Below are positions 57,913-64,000 of a stretch of 64,000 nucleotides of DNA, piece by piece. The notes beneath the pieces are model-generated. The model had not been told where the DNA came from. It was given only the letters and a program-made list of their open reading frames with translations, and searched no databases. A program made the position numbers and the translations under genes. Origin of the DNA: Neurospora intermedia (lineage: Eukaryota; Ascomycota; Sordariomycetes; Sordariales; Sordariaceae); assembly GCA_037102815.1 (NCBI GenBank), contig BTPP01000004.1:2728001-2792000 (forward strand). Reading direction: 5' to 3'. Position 1 is the stretch's first letter. Each line of letters opens with the position of its first letter.

Positions 57913-60470
57913 TTTGAATGAGTTCCGCTGCGCTGTTGCTAACGTGCTGGGATGTCTGTGGTACTCAGTTAAGTTGGGTGTGGAACTGCGCCGGGAAGGG
58001 TCGTGATGTCGAATGGGTCAGTTCTGGGTCCCCGGGCAGGCGAGTGGACGATGGAGGTGGAGTCTTGGCGGAGTGGTGCAGGTGTAGCCGACGTTGTTAG
58101 GTGAAAACGCGTGCTGGATCACGTGCATGGTGCCAAGCCTTTTGGTCCCCAGACTTTCTGCTCGTGGACCCTTCAATGCCAGCAAACCTCCAGGCTATCA
58201 CTCTATGATAGTTGAGCACCCGAGTAGCATAAGTAGCCATGGAGATATCACCGTCACGGTTTGGTTCCAGCCATGTGGCACAAAAGGGCTGGGGAAATCA
58301 ACCCGGAGTTTGTGACCAAGTGGTTTCGGTCTTACCAATCTCACCTAAGGTCTGCGCTCCGGCGGACCGAACCTGTCGCGGTCTCCATGCGGAAAATGTA
58401 TATGTATCCATCGGTGTTTACCACCCGCAAGTTACTAGTACACTATGAGCTGGTAATTCACACCGTCCATTCGCCCTCCAGCTTTCTGACTCGTCCATCT
58501 ATCAACTTGAGGGGAAACGATTACATATTCTGGGAACTCCTTGCTGTCACAGCACAAGACGATGTCGAATCTCATCCAGATGGCTAGCTGACCGAAAGAT
58601 GATCGAAGTTCGAGTCACCATGGGTTCCTTTGTACCGTCATCCATTCACACTCGTTTTCCCAACTCTTGGGTTCACAGATGGAAGACGTCGGCCTGGTGT
58701 CCGTCACCAAGCTTTTCTTAGATGAGCCTAGGAGGTTGTCAAGCCTCCGGTGTGGTGACATCGCGTCGACTTGCAGGCGGACGAGGCGGCCTTGGCAAGC
58801 TTATCTGGTGCTGGATGGAGTGGTGGGGCTTGAAATTGTGGGAGCTTTCCGCTTTCGCTCTTTGAGTGTCCTTGCAGGGCAGTTATTCCTCCCATGTGCA
58901 AATCATCAACTCGCTTCAATTCAGTGAAGCAAAGGAGGACTGGGTTGATCGACATAGCACTGCCGAGATATTGCACGTTTTCAGCCCTAATAGGATATAT
59001 GTCGACATAGTTCGTCTGATGTGTGTCAGCCCTGGTAAGACCAAGGCCAAGAAGCGTGCTGCAAAAGCTTGAATTGAAGAAAGGGATCTCGGCCCCTGGG
59101 CGAGACCTACCTGGAACTTCCCCAGGTTTTCTTGGATCCCGTCTGTCGTGCATCTCAGATCCATTACGTACGTACGTACGGCATTGTCTCTGGTGCTCGA
59201 ACGGCGTGGGCGGTTCAATTTCCTTTTGCTCCGCCAACGGCGAGATCAGCTTAGTTATGATCACTCAATGTCTCGAAGCGCCATGACGTCAGAACGAAAC
59301 GAAGTACATCTTGGTGATCTTGAGTGGTGAATCAAGGGCCCGAACAGGAACGAACTACAACCGCCGCTAGTTAACCATTACGAAGCTGGGATACCGTAAG
59401 CGCAAGCCAAGATTGAGGCTTATTCCCGCATCCCTTTTGCGCCTTCCATTACGCGTTGGGACTGAAGCAGTGGGAAGGTGATACGCAGAATATCAAATGG
59501 CAAGGAATCATGCAAACTTGCTGCCTTATTGCAGGGCAGATGTGGAACATTGTGATCCCTCAGCCCTCGGGCCCAATTGCCCGAAGAGGCATGGACCCAA
59601 GCATGAAAATGGATAGTCGAACACCGAACCCTCGAAACCGCTGGTTAAACGAGAAAGTGGAAAAGGCCAACAGCATATACTGCATAGTACTGCGGAAATG
59701 ACACCACAGATATAATTGTATGCATACACACGGTATGTAGGAGGGAGCAGCAGTGTTGGCAGGTGCAGTGAGCAAGTGCATGACAGGAGCGGGCTCTGAT
59801 CACCAAGACAGAAGGAATGGACCCACAAACCTCAAGATGGGACGGACCCTGCAAGCTACCTGCCGTTGGTCCCGTCTTTTTCTCTCTCTCTCACTGGTCT
59901 TATCGGGTTTAATGGAAACTCCGTGCGTCCCTCGAGCGCAGTGAGATGAACACCGTCGTCGAGATGACCGTTTGAGTGAACCGGACGACGGGACTCGGAG
60001 TGGAGATCACGGCTTTTCCTTTTGGAAGAAAAAAAAAAAAATTACCACGGCAAGTGGACTTTTTCATGGATCAAGTCGTCAGGGTATCATTGTCACCACC
60101 AGGCAGGCCTTGACATCTGATGACTGGACTAAGCCCCCCTCGTCCGCTTACCTACTTTATTATTGACCCTTACCTCGCTCTTTTCTCATCCTAGGCAGAC
60201 CCTCATGTACCTTGTCTTTTCTTTTTGATTTTCGCTTTATTTATACGCGGAACTCAACATACAAGACACAAAGCTGTCTGCACCACCTAAACAATGCAGA
60301 CTGTGTCAGCATAAGCTGGGACCACCCGATCACTTACCGCCGCTACCTCCCATCACCCCTCGAGACCATCACCCGCACAATTCTCCCCTGACCGGAACAT
60401 CCGGACCAACACCAAACTTTTTCTTCAGGACGGAGACGAGTCAACTGCTTGGTTCTTGTGCAAGTCATCC
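57913..60470. other. 2.56 kb divergent intergenic region
   Basis: Between the complex I gene and the lipase-like gene. It contains the (TACG)4 repeat and an A14-type run near 60028-60041. Open frames lack motifs. A TTTATTTATACGCGG stretch near 60236 may belong to the lipase promoter. Confidence 0.55.
59165..59180 (+). repeat. (TACG)4 self-complementary repeat
   Basis: Four TACG units, an alternating purine-pyrimidine palindrome. Confidence 0.85.
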
Positions 60471-63446
60471 ATGGTCAACATGAGCATGGAGCTACTAGGG
60501 ACGTCTGGGGCGCCATTGGAAGCGGAAGCTGCCCCGGTCACCGTCAATGGCGGCACAGCTCCCACTCGCACTCCCACGCAGCCTCAAACTTCTACGCTTC
60601 CCACGTCGACTGAATGCCCGCTATCCCCATCGGGTCCATCTACCTCAGCTTCAGCGGTACCCCTCAAGCTCGATCTTCCCGATCCCCAGGTCTTAGGCTC
60701 AACCCATTCCCAGCCCCATGAGCCCTCTACCACTGCCGCGCAAAACTCCGACGACAATGAAGACGACTTCATCTACGACGACCAAGACGGTGCTCAGTCC
60801 TTCATTCAACCGGCCATCAGCGCAAGAGCAGCTCGCCTGACCTCGCCAAACACTCCGGCTGCTGAGAAGGCTGCTGCCATGGACTATCTTCCTAGTCTTT
60901 TCGATTTCATGGAGGACGAAGGCAGGGCTCAGTCTTCAGGAAAGACATCTGGTAATCCCAGCCCACCTATGAGCCCGAGGAAACCACAGAGACGTGGCCA
61001 TTTCCGTCAGTCATCCAGCTCGCGTCTTCCGGACCTTCCAACACCATGGCGGGCTGAGCCCAAGCAGATGATTGTTGGTCAGCCTCATGGCACCAAAACG
61101 TCCTCCATGTTCGGCGTGTTTGGGAATGAGACAAGATCATCTCGTGCCGCTTCGGCCGGAGAGAATGCCCTAAAAAAATTGTCCAAGGCTCTTCCATCCA
61201 TATCGATACCCACGCCCTCGTTCTTTTCCTCCAACTCTTCTTCTCACAAAGAGTCCACTTCCACTTGGCCGTCAGTGCCACATCTTCCGAAATCGTCCAC
61301 GATAGCTGGCATACGGTCGAACCGAGCCCAAACGGGGCCTCCCCTTAGTACACCAGGAGGAGCCGCGGCTCAAGGTCCCGTCCGGTCATCATCTCTAAGA
61401 GCCTCAAGGACCCCGACCCTTCGTCATTCTACCTCGGATGATTCCCTCTTGTATCAATCTTTGACTCGGGTTTCCTCGTTGGGAGATGATGAGCGCTTCA
61501 CCAATGTTCGTGAGCAGGTCAACACCAGGATAAAAGCTATCATTGACAGCTTCGAGCCGTCATTTAAACTCCCTCAACTACCAAAGAGTACGTCATTTGC
61601 GCGACTGATGGCCATAAGCCGCGGGAAACTGACGGAGGCAGGTATCACATCGCCATTGAAGAAAGTGGTTCCTTCGGCAAGTGACTTTCATGGAACAGAT
61701 GGAACACGCTCGGCGCCAGGACCAAGTAGCCACCGGACGTCACGGGAGACCGTTCATCCTCTTGATGCGATTCTGGAGACTCTAACAGGAGACATTGTGG
61801 TCATGGGAGGATATCGAGGCTCCATTCTTCGGTCCGCTGAGCCCCCATATCGACAGTTATGGGTGCCAGTCAAGGTAGGCTTGAACATCCGCAAAGTGAA
61901 CATGGAGGTTGGCCTGGAGCCCGAGGATGAGGAGAACATGGAGAAATACATATTTGCCTCGGGCATGCTCCAGAATATTGGACCCATTGATATTTCAAGA
62001 AAGTTATTTAGGAAGCTCCGGGAGTGTGAGAACTCTGTAAATGGCAAACTCAGAGTCCATGACTATGGCTACGACTGGCGATTAAGCCCCCATCGCCTCT
62101 CGAAAAAGCTGAACGAATTCATTGAAAAGCTTCCATCCAACCAGCCTCACGTACCACCCGAACAAAGAGGCGTCTGGGTCATTGCGCACAGTCTCGGCGG
62201 TCTTATCACCCGCCACGCCGTCAACCAGCGCCCAGAACTTTATTCAGGGGTCGTATACGCCGGAGTTCCCAACCGCTGCATCAACATATTGGGGTACGTT
62301 CAACGAAACTGCTTAGGGGTGTAAGATTATACTAAGATTCCTACTATTAGTCCTTTACGCAATGGGGATGCAGTTCTTTTTAATGAGACTGTCTTGAAAG
62401 CGCAGTCTAATTTCTCATTCCGAACCAGTTTCATCTTCTTACCTGAAGATGGTTTCTGCTTTGTTTCCAAGGACAACAAGGAAGAGTATCCGGTAGATTT
62501 CTACAACGTAGACGATTGGATCAAATACCGCCTCTCTCCTTGTGCCGGTGGACCTGCCCTCCCGCCTCTGAACCCGTCCAAGAGCACCGGCGCCCTCGGC
62601 AGTCTTCTGAGTCTATCCGACTCCTTCCCCAACCTCTCTAGCCTTCCTTTCCGTGGTCGCAGCAACAGCGGGAAGAACCGAACTAGCGGCGACGACGACG
62701 ACATTAACAACAACAACAGCAGCAGCAGTAGCAACAACAACAAACATATCACCGCAAGCTTCTCACCCTCCAACACCGTCTTCAAAGACCGCACCCTCGC
62801 CCCGCAAATGGGTTCTTCGTCAACCGCCACCGATACCCCTGAAAACAACCAACAACAACCAGCAGCACCACCAATCAACGGCACCTCCTCCTCTCACTCC
62901 CAAGCCATCCGCTATCTCGACCGTACTCTGCGCGAAACCAAACAATTCCGCTCCGAACTGGCCCACAACCCTTCGCACCAGCATCGCAACATCTACCCTC
63001 CGTTGTCCGTGATCTACGCCAAGGACATACCTACCGTGTACGCCGCCCGCGTGACCTGTCGGGACGCCATCGCCTGCACGGATGCGTACGACGACCTGAT
63101 GTTTGCCAGCGGTGATGGGGTGGTGCTGGCGCGCGAAAGCATGTTACCCGAGGGGTACGAGCTGGTTAAAGATGGACGGGTGTGCACGGATCGGGGGCAT
63201 GTCAGCATGTTGGGGGATTTGGCGGCGGTGGGGAGAGCGTTGGAGGCCGTGGTGAGGGGGAGGAGGAAGGGGATTGGAAGAGGTGGGGTGGAAGAAGGGG
63301 AGGCAGAAGCGGTAGAGGCAGAAGAGAAGGCAGAAGCGGTAGAGGCTTTGGGTGGTGAAGGCGAGGGCGAGGGGATTAGTGATGGGAATGATGGAGTTGA
63401 GTTGCAAAGGACGGAGCAAGGGACGGCGGTAGCGGAGAGGGATTAG
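60471..63446 (+). CDS. LCAT-like alpha/beta-hydrolase (phospholipase/acyltransferase family)
   Basis: Predicted lipid hydrolase or acyltransferase of the lecithin:cholesterol acyltransferase superfamily. Exons 60471-62293 and 62351-63446 (donor GTACGT, acceptor TTAG, phase 2), 972 residues. The first ~430 residues are disordered, Ser/Pro/Thr-rich with acidic patches (DDNEDDFIYDDQD). The catalytic half starts near DAILETLTGDIVVMGGYRGS. It shows the nucleophile elbow WVIAHSLGGLITRH with Ser574, then YSGVVYAGVPNRCINILGPL across the splice. A low-complexity insertion follows (Asn/Ser/Gln-rich, residues ~710-810), then IYPPLSVIYAKDIPTVYAAR, Asp863 in FASGDGVVLARES and His891 in DRGHVSMLGD, a complete Ser-Asp-His triad in LCAT order. 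A C-terminal Glu/Ala-rich tail ends the protein. I see no signal peptide or membrane span, so a cytosolic or membrane-associated location is likely. The ATG at 60471 is followed by two more in-frame ATGs within six codons. Confidence 0.88.
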
Positions 63447-64000
63447 AAGTTTCAGTCGCAGTTTCAATTGGTGAAGAGGAGGTGGGGCTCCCGAAGGGAA
63501 AAGAAACCCAGAAGGTTCGGGTAGGAAGTTGGTGTTGGGAAGGGGAGGTGCCAAGAGTAGGGAGAGAAAGAAATATGGGAAGGAGAAGGAAGAGTTGGAT
63601 TTGTCGAGTTGAGATACCCCGGAATAGAGAACGAAGAGTGAAGCGAAGGTGCTGCACGGGAGTGGTATGCCTGAATGTTTCAGGCATATGTCACGGTGTG
63701 GTGTTGGTTGGGTTGGCTGTTGCGAGCACGAAACGGTCAGGCGTCATGAAGGATCCGTCTTTTTTTTTATTACGTTGGTTAGACTGGTATGGACGATATG
63801 ATGAGCATAGAGGTAAAAGTAGAAAGATACCTAAAACAAGAGTTACATTCTTCCGGTTATCATCTTCCTTGTCGACTTGCAAGAACCGACTGGAGGAGGG
63901 ATAAGTCAGCTATCGTCAACAATGTCAATGTGTCAAAAACCAAAGAGAGTTTGGCTATCTCTACTTTGTCGGGGAGAATAATCTTTAACCTTTATAGCGT
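63447..64000. other. 3' flank of the LCAT-like gene
   Basis: 554 bases to the window edge. Purine-rich on the coding strand from 63458 to 63600, then the hairpin at 63666-63688. No further gene seen. Confidence 0.55.
63666..63688 (+). other. Perfect 10-bp hairpin in the 3' flank
   Basis: TATGCCTGAA, loop TGT, TTCAGGCATA: a perfect inverted repeat 220 bases after the lipase stop codon. Confidence 0.8.

Overview
The window comes from a filamentous ascomycete, most likely Sordariales and close to Neurospora or Sordaria. Evidence: short GT-AG introns with CTRAY-type branch sites, genes interleaved on both strands, long intergenic spaces rich in simple repeats and TAGGTACCTA-like palindromes, and proteins such as centromeric histone CenH3, BUD4 and fungal zinc-cluster and bHLH regulators. 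No sign of AT-rich repeat-induced point mutation, rRNA, tRNA, CRISPR or transposon was seen. Coordinates of spliced genes span first to last coding base; exons listed in the text were placed by hand from splice signals and reading frame.

Layout: (1) 1-9.7 kb: the 3' end of an unidentified serine-rich protein gene, a 6.7 kb gene-poor stretch, and a bHLH regulator. (2) 11.2-22.7 kb: a compact housekeeping block with CenH3(-)/derlin(+), acireductone dioxygenase(-)/short-chain dehydrogenase(+), a small coiled-coil protein(-), the HisA-type histidine enzyme(-) and the FAF1-like ribosome biogenesis protein(+). (3) 23.9-38.2 kb: BUD4(-), a type II NADH dehydrogenase(+) and an M24B metallopeptidase(-). 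(4) 40-43.6 kb: a Zn2Cys6 regulator(-), followed by an 8 kb region without a convincing gene. (5) 51.7-63.4 kb: COP9 signalosome subunit 1(+), splicing factor PRP18(-), SAP18(+), a 75-residue complex I subunit(-) and a large LCAT-like lipase(+).

The genes do not form a pathway cluster. They cover chromosome segregation, ER quality control, methionine salvage, histidine synthesis, ribosome assembly, septation, respiration, protein turnover, splicing, chromatin and lipid metabolism. The most useful sequence-level points are: CPC-1/Gcn4-type sites in the histidine gene, a probable GC-AG intron in the NADH dehydrogenase, an in-frame 51-nt intron in BUD4, an alternative start for the bHLH protein, the microexon complex I gene, and a perfect hairpin in the 3' flank of the lipase gene. 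I did not find a clearly new biological system.
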